From: an uncultured Acetatifactor sp.
GTDB taxonomy: Bacteria; Bacillota; Clostridia; Lachnospirales; Lachnospiraceae
Length of the DNA stretch: 12,967 bases
NCBI GenBank assembly: GCA_910586515.1
Contig: CAJUGL010000004.1
Coordinates: forward strand, 1 to 12,967
Reading direction: 5' to 3'
Below the pieces are notes generated by a model. The model was given only the letters and a program-made list of their open reading frames with translations. It had not been told where the DNA came from and searched no databases. Position 1 is the stretch's first letter. The number at the start of each line of letters is the position of its first letter. The translations under genes and the position numbers were made by a program. This document shows positions 1-6,793 of this stretch, piece by piece.

Positions 1-150
1 AGAAGGTATTTCTTATGGGGTATAGCAAAAAACTATATAATGTATTGGGGGTTACGAGTATTATAATACCATTATTTCCTTTTTTTGCCTATTTCCAAAA
101 GTAACAAAATTGACAAAGTTTTTTTTATGTTTTTGTCCATTTTGCATAGG
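1..150. other. AT-rich intergenic region downstream of ftsH
   Basis: No gene is visible here. The stretch is markedly more AT-rich than the coding DNA to its right. It holds a perfect 12-bp palindrome, GTATTATAATAC (58-69), a TATAAT hexamer on the plus strand (36-41) with no convincing -35 partner, and the stem-loop listed separately at 105-144. It may contain the promoter of a gene lying to the left of the window, but nothing here is good enough to call. Confidence 0.5.
105..144 (-). terminator. AT-rich stem-loop just after ftsH, possible weak terminator
   Basis: On the minus strand, 6 bases beyond the ftsH stop codon, arm 144-132 (CAAAATGGACAAA) faces arm 117-105 (TTTGTCAATTTTG). Twelve of 13 positions pair, and the loop is an A-rich 14 nt. 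The bases after the stem read GTTACTTTTGG, so the T-tract is short and interrupted and the stem is AT-rich. Its position at the end of the last gene of the block suggests a terminator, but it is not a textbook one. Confidence 0.35.
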
Positions 151-1959
151 TCAAACCGCAAAAAGGGCCTCAAACTCTTCCCTGCCGATTTTTTCCTTTT
201 CCAGAAGCAGCTGAGCGCAGCCGTGGAGCACATTCTCCTTATCCAGGATGATTTCTTTTGCTTTGGCATAGCACTCGTCGATAATCGACTTCACTTCTCT
301 GTCGATTTCTCCTGCTATGGATTCGCTGTGGCCCTTTGCATGCGCCAGATCGCGGCCGATAAATACTTCATCGTCATCGTCGTCATAACAGATAATGCCT
401 ATATTTTCCGACATACCGAAGCGGGTGACCATCCTGCGTGCTACCTTGGTTGCCTTTTTAATGTCACTGGAAGCCCCGGTGGTGATATCTTTGAAAATAA
501 TCTCCTCCGCAATGCGCCCGCCCAGAGAAACCATAATCTGCTGAAGCATCTGCCCTCTGGTCATAAACATTTCATCCTTCTCCGGCAGAGGCATGGTATA
601 CCCGGCGGCTCCCACTCCCGTGGGAATAATGGATACCGTATAGACAGGTCCCACATCGGGCAGCACATGAAACAGAATCGCATGTCCCGCCTCATGGTAA
701 GCCGTAATCCTTTTCTCCTTGTCGGAAATAATCCGGCTGCGCTTCTCCGTTCCTATGCCCACCTTTACAAAGGCCTTCCTGATGTCCTCGTCGGCCACAT
801 ATCCCTTTCCCCGCTTCGCCGCGTTGATAGCCGCCTCATTCAGCAGATTCTCCAGATCCGCCCCGGTGAAGCCGGCCGTGGTCTGTGCCACCTGTTTTAA
901 ATCCACATCCTCGGCCAGAGGCTTATTCCGGGAATGCACCTTTAGAATATCTTCCCTGCCGCCAATGTCCGGAGTGCCCACAGCCACCTTCCTGTCAAAA
1001 CGTCCGGGGCGCAGAATAGCAGGATCCAGAATATCTACACGGTTGGTGGCCGCCATGACTATGATCCCCTCATTGACGCCGAAACCGTCCATCTCCACCA
1101 ACAGCTGATTCAGCGTCTGCTCCCGCTCGTCGTGACCGCCGCCCATTCCGGTTCCCCTTCGCCTGGCCACGGCATCGATCTCGTCGATAAAGACAATACA
1201 GGGCGCATTCTTTTTTGCTTCTTCAAATAAGTCTCTTACCCGGGAAGCGCCCACGCCCACGAACATTTCCACAAAATCGGAACCGGATATACTGAAAAAC
1301 GGCACTCCCGCCTCTCCGGCCACAGCCTTTGCCAGCAATGTCTTACCGGTTCCGGGAGGTCCCTCAAGCAGCACTCCCTTGGGAATCCTGGCCCCCACCT
1401 TGGTATACTTTCCCGGTTCCTTCAGAAAGTCCACGATTTCTTCCAGTTCTTCCTTCTCCTCTTCCAGGCCCGCCACATGAATAAAGGTGATTTTTTTCTC
1501 CCCCAGGGAAAGCCTGGCCCGGCTCCGTCCGAAATTCATCATTCTGCTGTTGTTGCCCCCTGCGTTCTGGGCGTTCACCATCATAAACAGGAACACCCCC
1601 ACTGCCAGCACAATCAGCATAGGCACAAGGGTAGTCAGCACCCACCCCTCACGGGGAACATCCTTCACCAACGGATCAAAGCCGTAGGAACGAGCCAATG
1701 TCTCAGCCTCTCCCACATCCGTCACATAGAGCTTTTTATCTACGCCGCCGCTGAGCTCCACCCTCAGGTAACCCGTGGGCATCTCGCTGTTGGGGTTGAC
1801 AATCACCTCAACTACCCTGCCGGCCTCCATGTCTGCCACAAACTGTTCTTTCGTATAATCATCATCCGCCCCTCCCAGGGTACTCAATATGGCTACCCCC
1901 ATCAGGAGCAGAATGATGAAAAGAAAATATGAATTGAATCCTCTACCGTTCTGCCTCAA
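151..1959 (-). CDS. ftsH: ATP-dependent zinc metalloprotease FtsH
   Basis: Membrane-anchored AAA+ protease that extracts and degrades membrane and short-lived cytosolic proteins. The 602 residues show TM1 (about 9-29), an extracytoplasmic segment, TM2 (about 107-128), Walker A GPPGTGKT (200-207), pore motif FVG (233-235), Walker B IVFIDE (255-260), the SRH region with LRPGRFDR (316-323), the zinc site HEAGH (422-426) and the third ligand Asp in GASSDI (D499). All catalytic residues are present. The start is TTG, supported by a strong TAGGAGG Shine-Dalgarno 8 bases upstream; no closer ATG fits. An Asp run (YDDDDDE, about 525-531) sits in the C-terminal helical part, and the protein stops soon after, so it lacks the longer tail of the 637-644-residue B. 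subtilis and E. coli proteins. It is the last gene of the block, 137 bp after hpt, with a possible promoter of its own. In B. subtilis FtsH degrades SpoIIE, whose gene lies in the same cluster here. Confidence 0.97.
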   Translation of the reverse strand: MRQNGRGFNSYFLFIILLLMGVAILSTLGGADDDYTKEQFVADMEAGRVVEVIVNPNSEMPTGYLRVELSGGVDKKLYVTDVGEAETLARSYGFDPLVKDVPREGWVLTTLVPMLIVLAVGVFLFMMVNAQNAGGNNSRMMNFGRSRARLSLGEKKITFIHVAGLEEEKEELEEIVDFLKEPGKYTKVGARIPKGVLLEGPPGTGKTLLAKAVAGEAGVPFFSISGSDFVEMFVGVGASRVRDLFEEAKKNAPCIVFIDEIDAVARRRGTGMGGGHDEREQTLNQLLVEMDGFGVNEGIIVMAATNRVDILDPAILRPGRFDRKVAVGTPDIGGREDILKVHSRNKPLAEDVDLKQVAQTTAGFTGADLENLLNEAAINAAKRGKGYVADEDIRKAFVKVGIGTEKRSRIISDKEKRITAYHEAGHAILFHVLPDVGPVYTVSIIPTGVGAAGYTMPLPEKDEMFMTRGQMLQQIMVSLGGRIAEEIIFKDITTGASSDIKKATKVARRMVTRFGMSENIGIICYDDDDDEVFIGRDLAHAKGHSESIAGEIDREVKSIIDECYAKAKEIILDKENVLHGCAQLLLEKEKIGREEFEALFAV

Positions 1960-2015
1960 CTCGCAAGCCTCCTATTTATCTCATCCTGAACGTATTGTTA
2001 CTGTTTCTGAAAAAG

Positions 2016-2021
2016 ATTATA
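2016..2021 (-). promoter_or_regulatory. Candidate -10 box for ftsH
   Basis: A perfect TATAAT lies on the minus strand about 57 bases before the TTG start of ftsH. No good -35 hexamer exists at 16-18 bases (the region reads TTTCATGATGCC), so a regulator would be needed or the match is chance. In B. subtilis and Listeria a TilS-HprT complex is reported to act on ftsH transcription; that this site serves such control is inference only. Confidence 0.3.
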
Positions 2022-2060
2022 CGAAATTCTGTGCAGCGGCATCATGAAATGCCCGGCAAA

Positions 2061-2097
2061 ATCCGCATATCCGTTCCGGCCTTTCCGCTATGCGGAT
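2061..2097 (-). terminator. Perfect 9-bp inverted repeat overlapping the hpt stop codon, weak terminator or attenuator
   Basis: On the minus strand ATCCGCATA (2097-2089) and TATGCGGAT (2069-2061) form a perfect 9-bp stem with a 19-nt GC-rich loop. The first arm starts inside the hpt stop codon. The second arm runs into TTTTGCC, giving only a short T-run. It separates hpt from ftsH, and could be a leaky terminator or an mRNA-stabilising 3' hairpin. Confidence 0.4.
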
Positions 2098-2621
2098 CAG
2101 TCAAATTCCACCACGCCGATGTAGGGCAGATTACGATATTTCTGACCATAATCCAGTCCATATCCCACCACAAATTCATCCGGAATCTTAAAGCCCGTGT
2201 AGTCCACCTTCACGTCCACCACCCGTCTGTCCGGCTTATCCAGCAGCGTGCACAGTCTCATGCTCTCCGGGTTTCTGGCCCAGAGCATTTCCAGCAGATA
2301 GCTCAGCGTCCTGCCGCTGTCCACAATGTCCTCCACCACAATGACATGTTTGCCCTTGATCGGCTCGTCAAGATCCTTCACAATCTTTACCACCCCGCCG
2401 GACTTTGTCCCGCTGCCATAGCTGGACACTGCCATGAAATCCAGCGATACCGGAACAGTGATTCGCTTGGCAAGCTCGCACATAAAAAAGACGCCTCCCT
2501 TCAGCACGCAGATGAGATGCACCTCCTTCCCCGCGTAATCCCTGCTGATCTGCTCTCCGATGGTCTGAATCTTCACACTCAGTTCTTCCTCTGTCAAAAG
2601 TACCTTAATGTGTTCCGCCAT
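2097..2621 (-). CDS. hpt: Hypoxanthine phosphoribosyltransferase
   Basis: Cytosolic purine salvage enzyme that converts hypoxanthine (and usually guanine) plus PRPP to IMP (GMP) and pyrophosphate. At 174 residues it has the normal bacterial length. Visible motifs are LKGG (40-43, pyrophosphate-binding loop), SSYGSGTKSGG (66-76, flexible catalytic loop) and the PRPP-binding VIVVEDIVDSGRT (93-105) with the paired acidic residues E97-D98, then KIPDEFVVGYGLDY, which forms the purine pocket. The ATG has a GGAGG six bases upstream. It lies 49 bp after tilS and 137 bp before ftsH, the usual tilS-hpt-ftsH order of Firmicutes, and is probably co-transcribed with tilS. In B. subtilis and Listeria HprT is reported to form a complex with TilS that regulates ftsH; the same gene order makes this possible here but does not show it. 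Confidence 0.96.
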   Translation of the reverse strand: MAEHIKVLLTEEELSVKIQTIGEQISRDYAGKEVHLICVLKGGVFFMCELAKRITVPVSLDFMAVSSYGSGTKSGGVVKIVKDLDEPIKGKHVIVVEDIVDSGRTLSYLLEMLWARNPESMRLCTLLDKPDRRVVDVKVDYTGFKIPDEFVVGYGLDYGQKYRNLPYIGVVEFD

Positions 2622-2670
2622 TTTCTTCCTCCGTTTCCCTTCCTATGCGCGTTTCTGCACACTTCTTTTA

Positions 2671-4182
2671 TCAAAAATCCGTTTCCCGTAAAAATCTCGC
2701 CTGCAAAACGCGCTTTGTATTCCCGTCAATCTTATAATGCTCACTGATTCGCCAACCCATCAGCCACAGGACATGACTTCCCTCCGCCAACACCGGAATA
2801 CTGTCCCTGATCTGCCGTGGTATCTTCTCCCCAATCATATAATCCTTGAGAGATTTGTGCATTATCTTTCCACCTCTTCCGGCTATGGTAAGAAAATCTC
2901 CCCCACGGCGGAAACGAATCACCGGCGATTCTTTCATTTTATCATAATCAAACCATTTCGTATACTGATTTTGGTGAACTTCCCAAGCTTTTTTATAAAA
3001 AAAAGCCGAAAATTCCAGTTTTTCCGAAGAATTAAGAGGCACGATCAGAGAATGCCGGAAGAGTTCTTCCGTCAGCGGTACCGAAAATCCCTCTGTCAGA
3101 GCGGAATACACGGCTTTCTCTTCTCTGTCCCAAGGACGCTCCAGCGACACAATGCCGTATTGCCTCTCCGCCCGTATTCCCATGGGCAGGCATATGCCGC
3201 GGTTTTCCCCCCGCTCAAACAACTCCGTTACCGCTCTGACATGAACGAAGGAAATATCCTTTCCCGTGGGAGACAATTGTTTCATCATCAAAAAAAGCAT
3301 TCTCTTCTGCAGAACCGGATGACATTCCGCAAATTTTCCGCAGTCTATCCGGTATCCGGAGACCTCCGCCCTCTCCCTTCCGGCGGCCCGGTCAGCCTCA
3401 CCCCGGACCTGCCCCGCGGCGCATTTTTCCATGGCCTCCCGGGTCTGCATTTCCAGATAAGCCTCCGTCTCTCCCAGCAGTTCCGCCGCCCGGCCCATAT
3501 TTCCCACCGCTCCCCGAACAATCTCCGCTTCCGCATAAGGCAGAATATGATGCCGGATGCGATTCCTGCAGTAAGCATCCCCCTCATTGGTGCTGTCCCT
3601 GCGCCACGGAATTCCTTTCGCCTCCAGATAGTCCTCCACCTCCTGCCGTTCCAGACACAGGATCGGATGAATGATATCCGTTCCGCTGTCCCTGTCCCTG
3701 CGCACCGGAGCGATTCCGGCCAGCCCTTTCAGCCCGCTGCCCCGAAATAAATGGTGCAGCATGGTCTCCGCGTTATCATTGCTGTTGTGGGCCACGGCAA
3801 TTCTGTCAGCCCCCGCCTTCCCCGCCGCCTCAGCAAATGCCCTGTAGCGTATACGCCGGCCTGCATCCTCCTGAGAACATTTCTCTTCCCGCGCCGCCCC
3901 GGCCATGTCCGCCTCTGTGAGAAAAAAAGGCAGGCCGTACCGCCCGCACAGCTCTTCCACATAGCGGGCGTCCTCTCCTGCATCCTCTCTGATTCCGTGA
4001 TTCACATGGGCTACGGCCAGCGTAAGGGGCACTCTCTCCCCATAAGCCAGCAGCAAAAGCAGCAGGCACACCGAATCGGCCCCTCCCGAGACACCCGCCA
4101 GAATGACGTCCCCCGGCGCGGCCATTCCGTGCGCCTCCATATATGCAAATACTTTTCTTTCCGTTTTTTCCCAGCTGTTCAT
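2671..4182 (-). CDS. tilS: tRNA(Ile)-lysidine synthetase
   Basis: Converts the wobble cytidine of tRNA-Ile2 (CAU) to lysidine with ATP and lysine, which changes both charging and decoding from Met to Ile; essential in most bacteria. The N-terminal PP-loop ATPase shows SGGADS (residues 32-37 counted from the chosen start), and LTLAVAHVNHGIRE and VAHNSNDNAETML are typical of the family. A C-terminal TilS domain spans about 421-500 (RFRRGGD...KSLKDYMIGEKIP...LWLMGWRISEHYKI). The length, about 503 residues, is slightly above average. I chose ATG at 4182; an in-frame TTG lies at 4200. Neither has a good Shine-Dalgarno. The gene begins 31 bp after spoIIE, so it may be read from the spoIIE promoter, although TTGACT-17-TACATT in the gap could give a transcript starting at the ATG. 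A sporulation-only promoter could not support an essential gene, so another promoter must exist. Confidence 0.95.
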   Translation of the reverse strand: MNSWEKTERKVFAYMEAHGMAAPGDVILAGVSGGADSVCLLLLLLAYGERVPLTLAVAHVNHGIREDAGEDARYVEELCGRYGLPFFLTEADMAGAAREEKCSQEDAGRRIRYRAFAEAAGKAGADRIAVAHNSNDNAETMLHHLFRGSGLKGLAGIAPVRRDRDSGTDIIHPILCLERQEVEDYLEAKGIPWRRDSTNEGDAYCRNRIRHHILPYAEAEIVRGAVGNMGRAAELLGETEAYLEMQTREAMEKCAAGQVRGEADRAAGRERAEVSGYRIDCGKFAECHPVLQKRMLFLMMKQLSPTGKDISFVHVRAVTELFERGENRGICLPMGIRAERQYGIVSLERPWDREEKAVYSALTEGFSVPLTEELFRHSLIVPLNSSEKLEFSAFFYKKAWEVHQNQYTKWFDYDKMKESPVIRFRRGGDFLTIAGRGGKIMHKSLKDYMIGEKIPRQIRDSIPVLAEGSHVLWLMGWRISEHYKIDGNTKRVLQARFLRETDF

Positions 4183-4213
4183 ACTACAAATGTATCTCAA
4201 AAATGCAAAAAAG

Positions 4214-5398
4214 TCAACTCTCCCATATTCCGATAACGCCTATGGTCATGTCGTCCCGAATCCGCCCTCCGCTGGCGTGCAGGGCAATGCGCAGCAGACG
4301 TTCGGCAATCTCCCCCGGATTTCTGTCCTGAATACCTGCGATGACGCTCAGCAGGGTATCCTCCCCCTCCTCTCCTCCGAAGGCATCCACCACACCGTCG
4401 GAAACCATAACCAGATAATCTCCGTCCTGAAGCTCCCTGCACAGCGGTTCCGCCTCCACCTGACCGAAGATTCCCAGCGGCAGATTCCCCGTTGCCATCC
4501 GTTCCACTTCCCCTCCTCTTTTGAAGACGGTCACCGCTCCTCCAACCTTTCTCAGCTGACAGCTCCCCCGGTACAGATCAATGTCACATATATCCAGCGT
4601 GGGATGATTCACGTCCTCCCCCAGAGCAAACAGCGCAGTGTTTACCATGCTGATTGCCGTATCCATCCCATATCCGGCCTCCAGCATCTTCTCCATCATA
4701 TCCAGCACCTTTTCACTGTCCCGCCCTGCCTTTTCCCCGGAACCGGTACCGTCCGAGAGCATCACGGTCACTCTTCCCTTCTCCGCCTCCAGCACGGCAT
4801 AATTATCCCCGGAGACGGCCTCGCTTTCCTTCGTCGCCTTGGAAAAACCTGTGAGCACCAGAAACCCCGCTTCCTCCTCCAGAATAAAGCTTTGGGGATT
4901 GGACTCCACTACACTGGGGCTGTTTGCCGAAGGCACCAGCCTCCTGTCCAGCAGCACGGAAATCATGTCTGCCGCATCCTCAGCGGGCACCTTTTCCCCT
5001 TTCCGGGTGCACATGCTCAGCAAAATGGCCCGCCGCCCGTCATCTCTCGGCAGATATCCCGCCCCTTCCACATGTATTCCCTCCTCCCAGAGGGCCTGAG
5101 ACAACAGTCTCTTTTTCTTTCCTTCCATAGGCCAGAAGGAGAGCACTTCCCTGGCCGCTTCCGCCATAATCTTCGCAACCTCATTCAAATGCTCCCGAAT
5201 AACCTGCCGGTTCTCCCAGAGCCGCCTCTCCATCAGGAGCGTCTCCCTGTTTTCTTCCTCTGTGTCAAATTCCCCGTCATAACTCCTGGCCAATTCGTAA
5301 AAGCTGTCTGCATATCCAAGGAGCCTGCGCCTGCACAAATCCGATACCTGCGCCGTCTGCAGTTCCCTGTCCTCCCCTTTGCGCTTTATCACACCCAA
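4214..5398 (-). CDS. spoIIE: SpoIIE-type PP2C serine phosphatase without membrane domain
   Basis: SpoIIE dephosphorylates the anti-anti-sigma factor SpoIIAA and so triggers sigma-F in the forespore; in Bacillus it also binds FtsZ at the polar septum. All four metal-binding aspartates are visible: SGDNY (D198), LSDGTGSGEKA (D216), VSDGVVDAF (D334) and RDDMT (D382/D383). Their spacing (18, 118, 48/49) matches the B. subtilis phosphatase domain as I recall it (D610, D628, D746, D795). Residues 1-190 are charged and largely helical and correspond to part of the central regulatory region. No membrane segment exists, whereas the usual protein is about 800 residues with some ten. The start is TTG with AAAGG six bases upstream; a terminator and promoter lie just before it, so nothing is missing from a longer frame here. 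Position between divIC and tilS identifies it as the spoIIE orthologue rather than a generic RsbU-like phosphatase. Confidence 0.88.
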   Translation of the reverse strand: MGVIKRKGEDRELQTAQVSDLCRRRLLGYADSFYELARSYDGEFDTEEENRETLLMERRLWENRQVIREHLNEVAKIMAEAAREVLSFWPMEGKKKRLLSQALWEEGIHVEGAGYLPRDDGRRAILLSMCTRKGEKVPAEDAADMISVLLDRRLVPSANSPSVVESNPQSFILEEEAGFLVLTGFSKATKESEAVSGDNYAVLEAEKGRVTVMLSDGTGSGEKAGRDSEKVLDMMEKMLEAGYGMDTAISMVNTALFALGEDVNHPTLDICDIDLYRGSCQLRKVGGAVTVFKRGGEVERMATGNLPLGIFGQVEAEPLCRELQDGDYLVMVSDGVVDAFGGEEGEDTLLSVIAGIQDRNPGEIAERLLRIALHASGGRIRDDMTIGVIGIWES

Positions 5399-5449
5399 TC
5401 CACACCTTTCCGCTGCCTTTTTATCGGAATTTTGCAGCTAAACTGAAAA

Positions 5450-5464
5450 CCGCTTCTTCTGCGG
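5450..5464 (-). other. Small stem-loop in the spoIIE leader
   Basis: Just downstream of the predicted spoIIE start site the minus strand reads CCGC-agaagaa-GCGG followed by TTTT. Flanking ACTG (5468-5465) and CAGT (5445-5442) could extend the stem across a TTTT bulge. It could fold in the 5' leader or be chance; it is too short to call a terminator. Confidence 0.25.
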
Positions 5465-5472
5465 CAGTACCT

Positions 5473-5505
5473 ATTATAAAAACGGGCAAACTCTTTTTTT
5501 GTCAA
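5473..5505 (-). promoter_or_regulatory. Spo0A-type sigma-A promoter of spoIIE with 21-bp spacer
   Basis: The minus strand has perfect TTGACA (5505-5500) and TATAAT (5478-5473) hexamers separated by 21 bp instead of 17. The B. subtilis spoIIE and spoIIG promoters are known for the same over-long spacing (21 and 22 bp) and need phosphorylated Spo0A to work with sigma-A. A Spo0A-box-like TTTGTCAAAA on the opposite strand covers the -35, and a second candidate lies upstream (5533-5539). The predicted start site is about 70 bases before the TTG codon. Confidence 0.7.
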
Positions 5506-5529
5506 AAATACAGGGCTGTCCCCTTAAAG

Positions 5530-5541
5530 TTTTCCGACAAA
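5530..5541 (-). promoter_or_regulatory. Candidate upstream Spo0A box
   Basis: The minus strand reads TTTGTCGGAAAA, one base away from the Spo0A box core TGTCGAA (here TGTCGGA, 5539-5533). It lies about 28 bp upstream of the -35 of the 21-bp-spaced promoter, a position from which Spo0A could act. It overlaps the T-tract of the divIC terminator, which explains part of the T-richness and lowers confidence. Confidence 0.45.
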
Positions 5542-5566
5542 AAAAGCGGAAGCTTAATGCTCCCGC
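5539..5566 (-). terminator. Intrinsic terminator after divIC
   Basis: On the minus strand GCGGGAGC (5566-5559), loop ATTAA, then GCTTCCGC (5553-5546) form an 8-bp stem with one G-T pair, followed at once by seven T (5545-5539). It begins about 31 bases after the divIC stop codon and isolates divIC from spoIIE, consistent with spoIIE having its own promoter. Confidence 0.9.
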
Positions 5567-5597
5567 CTGACAGTCCCGTTCATCTGTTACCCGAAGT

Positions 5598-5909
5598 CTA
5601 CTCCTGCCGTTTAAAAAGAATCTCATCCTCATAGACCAGCCCCAATTTCTCTCTGGCAACTTTTTCGATATAGCCCTTGGTCTGCACTTCCTTGCCGAAA
5701 GCCTCGATCTCCAGGGCTCTCGCCTTCTCCGCGGCAATCTGTGCCTCCAGCTGCGCAATCTCCGCCGCCCGGGCATCAATCTTGCGCTGCAGCGCCACGC
5801 TTCCCGCCTGTACCAGTATCAAAATCATCAGCACCACCAGTGAAACCAAAAACATACTGAAACGGTTCTGATATCTTTTTCGGTATGCCACCTTTCTCTG
5901 TCTCGCCAT
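5598..5909 (-). CDS. divIC: Septum formation initiator, DivIC/FtsL family
   Basis: Small bitopic division protein that bridges FtsL and DivIB/FtsQ in the divisome and helps activate septal peptidoglycan synthesis. From the chosen ATG it has 103 residues: a basic cytoplasmic N-terminus (RQRKVAYRKRYQNR), one membrane helix (about 18-36), an extracytoplasmic coiled coil (about 38-68, rich in Ala, Glu and Gln) and the family C-terminal box YIEKVAREKLGLVYEDE. The frame is open to an ATG at 5948, but the extra 13 residues are unlike the family, while the chosen ATG has GGGGTG eight bases upstream and a typical N-terminus. It follows yabQ by 88 bp and ends at a strong terminator. The yabP-yabQ-divIC neighbourhood supports DivIC rather than the paralogous FtsL. 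The S1-domain gene (yabR) found next to divIC in Bacillus is absent. Confidence 0.9.
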   Translation of the reverse strand: MARQRKVAYRKRYQNRFSMFLVSLVVLMILILVQAGSVALQRKIDARAAEIAQLEAQIAAEKARALEIEAFGKEVQTKGYIEKVAREKLGLVYEDEILFKRQE

Positions 5910-5997
5910 CGCTTCACCCCGCCTGTCTTCCTGACAGCCGCGCCACATTCCTGCGCCCGGCCGCCTGACATCCTTCTGCCCAATATCCGGCTCCTAA

Positions 5998-6462
5998 CTA
6001 AGTCTTCATATTTATTTTAAGTTCTTTCAGGAAAAACGTCAACCTTCTTTTCAGTGCCCGTCTTCCCCTTCCCACCCGGCGGCGCGCCCTTCGGCTCACC
6101 CGGCAGCATACCTTCCTGAATGGCCTGCACAGCCGGCTTACGGCCTTCACAACTCCTTCCGCCAATGCGCCCAGAACCAGGGACACATATCTCACGAAAA
6201 ACGGGCTGACCAACTTCCTGTACAGAAACATCCCCGCCATTGCGCCGATGACGGCAAACCACCTGAGCGTGCCGTTGCTCTCCCGATACATCAGGAGAAA
6301 TACCTCCGCCCCGCAATATACCCAGAAACCGAAATCCTCTACCGACACCATCAGCGCGCTGTGCGGAATTACACGTCTGATAATCCGCAAAACATCATAC
6401 ACTATATTGATAAAAATTCCCATGATCAAGGAATGCAGCAGAAACTCGTTTTCGCTTACCAT
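5998..6462 (-). CDS. yabQ: Spore cortex biosynthesis membrane protein YabQ
   Basis: YabQ is a mother-cell membrane protein required for spore cortex formation in B. subtilis. The 154-residue product starts MVSENEFLLHSLIMGIFINIVYDVLR, which is typical, and has about three membrane segments (roughly 9-28, 44-60 and 66-85). The C-terminus is strongly basic, with an Arg/Lys-rich stretch (RRARRRVGRGRRALKRR) before a short amphipathic end. The frame is open to an ATG at 6522, but I chose the ATG at 6462: it has AGGTGAG just upstream and lies four bases after the yabP stop, so the two genes are translationally linked. Expression in the sigma-E regulon is known for Bacillus; here it is inferred from the possible sigma-E-like site upstream of yabP. 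Confidence 0.9.
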   Translation of the reverse strand: MVSENEFLLHSLIMGIFINIVYDVLRIIRRVIPHSALMVSVEDFGFWVYCGAEVFLLMYRESNGTLRWFAVIGAMAGMFLYRKLVSPFFVRYVSLVLGALAEGVVKAVSRLCRPFRKVCCRVSRRARRRVGRGRRALKRRLTFFLKELKINMKT

Positions 6463-6466
6463 AGGC

Positions 6467-6754
6467 TCACCTGAACAGCCTGGCCAGCAGAGATTCGTTC
6501 TTGTGACCGGCGCCGGCCACATCGGAATAGGTAAAGCTGTCGATCTTTCCGTCTATGTCTACCTCTCCTTTTTCCAGGGTCAGCCTGTTGACATGCAGTC
6601 CGTCTCCTTTTATCATCAGCATTCCCTGCTCTGTCTCCAGAAGAATTTCATTCACATCGAAGGACAGCACATCATTCACACCGTTGACGGTACAGTTTCT
6701 CCGGTTTGTCATGGTCATCTTATGCACATGCGTGCTCCCGTTCAAATTCTCCAT
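6467..6754 (-). CDS. yabP: Sporulation protein YabP
   Basis: Small YabP/YqfC-family protein, needed with YabQ for cortex assembly in Bacillus; it has no known enzymatic activity. The 95 residues carry the family core: NRRNCTVNGVNDVLSFDVNEILLETEQGMLMIKGDGLHVNRL followed by GEVDIDGKIDSFTYSD, an alternating beta-rich pattern. There is no signal peptide or membrane helix. The open frame extends to an ATG at 6853, but the inner ATG has an excellent AAGGAGG eight bases upstream and the extra 33 residues cover promoter-like DNA. yabQ follows after four bases. Confidence 0.92.
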   Translation of the reverse strand: MENLNGSTHVHKMTMTNRRNCTVNGVNDVLSFDVNEILLETEQGMLMIKGDGLHVNRLTLEKGEVDIDGKIDSFTYSDVAGAGHKNESLLARLFR

Positions 6755-6793
6755 AAGCCCCTCCTTTTTGCCAACCCGACGCAGCCGCCGCGG

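Noticed and set aside
110..115. TTGACA on the plus strand near the left edge as a promoter
   Set aside because: No -10 hexamer is found at 16-18 bp, no plus-strand gene follows, and the site is explained by the AT-rich stem-loop.
4103..5446. Long plus-strand open frame (447 codons) opposite spoIIE
   Set aside because: It is the antisense shadow of spoIIE: no protein-like pattern, rich in His, Pro and Arg, and the minus-strand frame holds all phosphatase motifs. The same applies to plus-strand frames at 85-900, 1995-2747, 2737-3750 and 8347-9258.
5910..5997. Longer N-terminus of divIC or a small gene between yabQ and divIC
   Set aside because: The extension to the ATG at 5948 adds residues unlike the DivIC family and has no ribosome site; nothing else open is convincing in the 88-bp gap.
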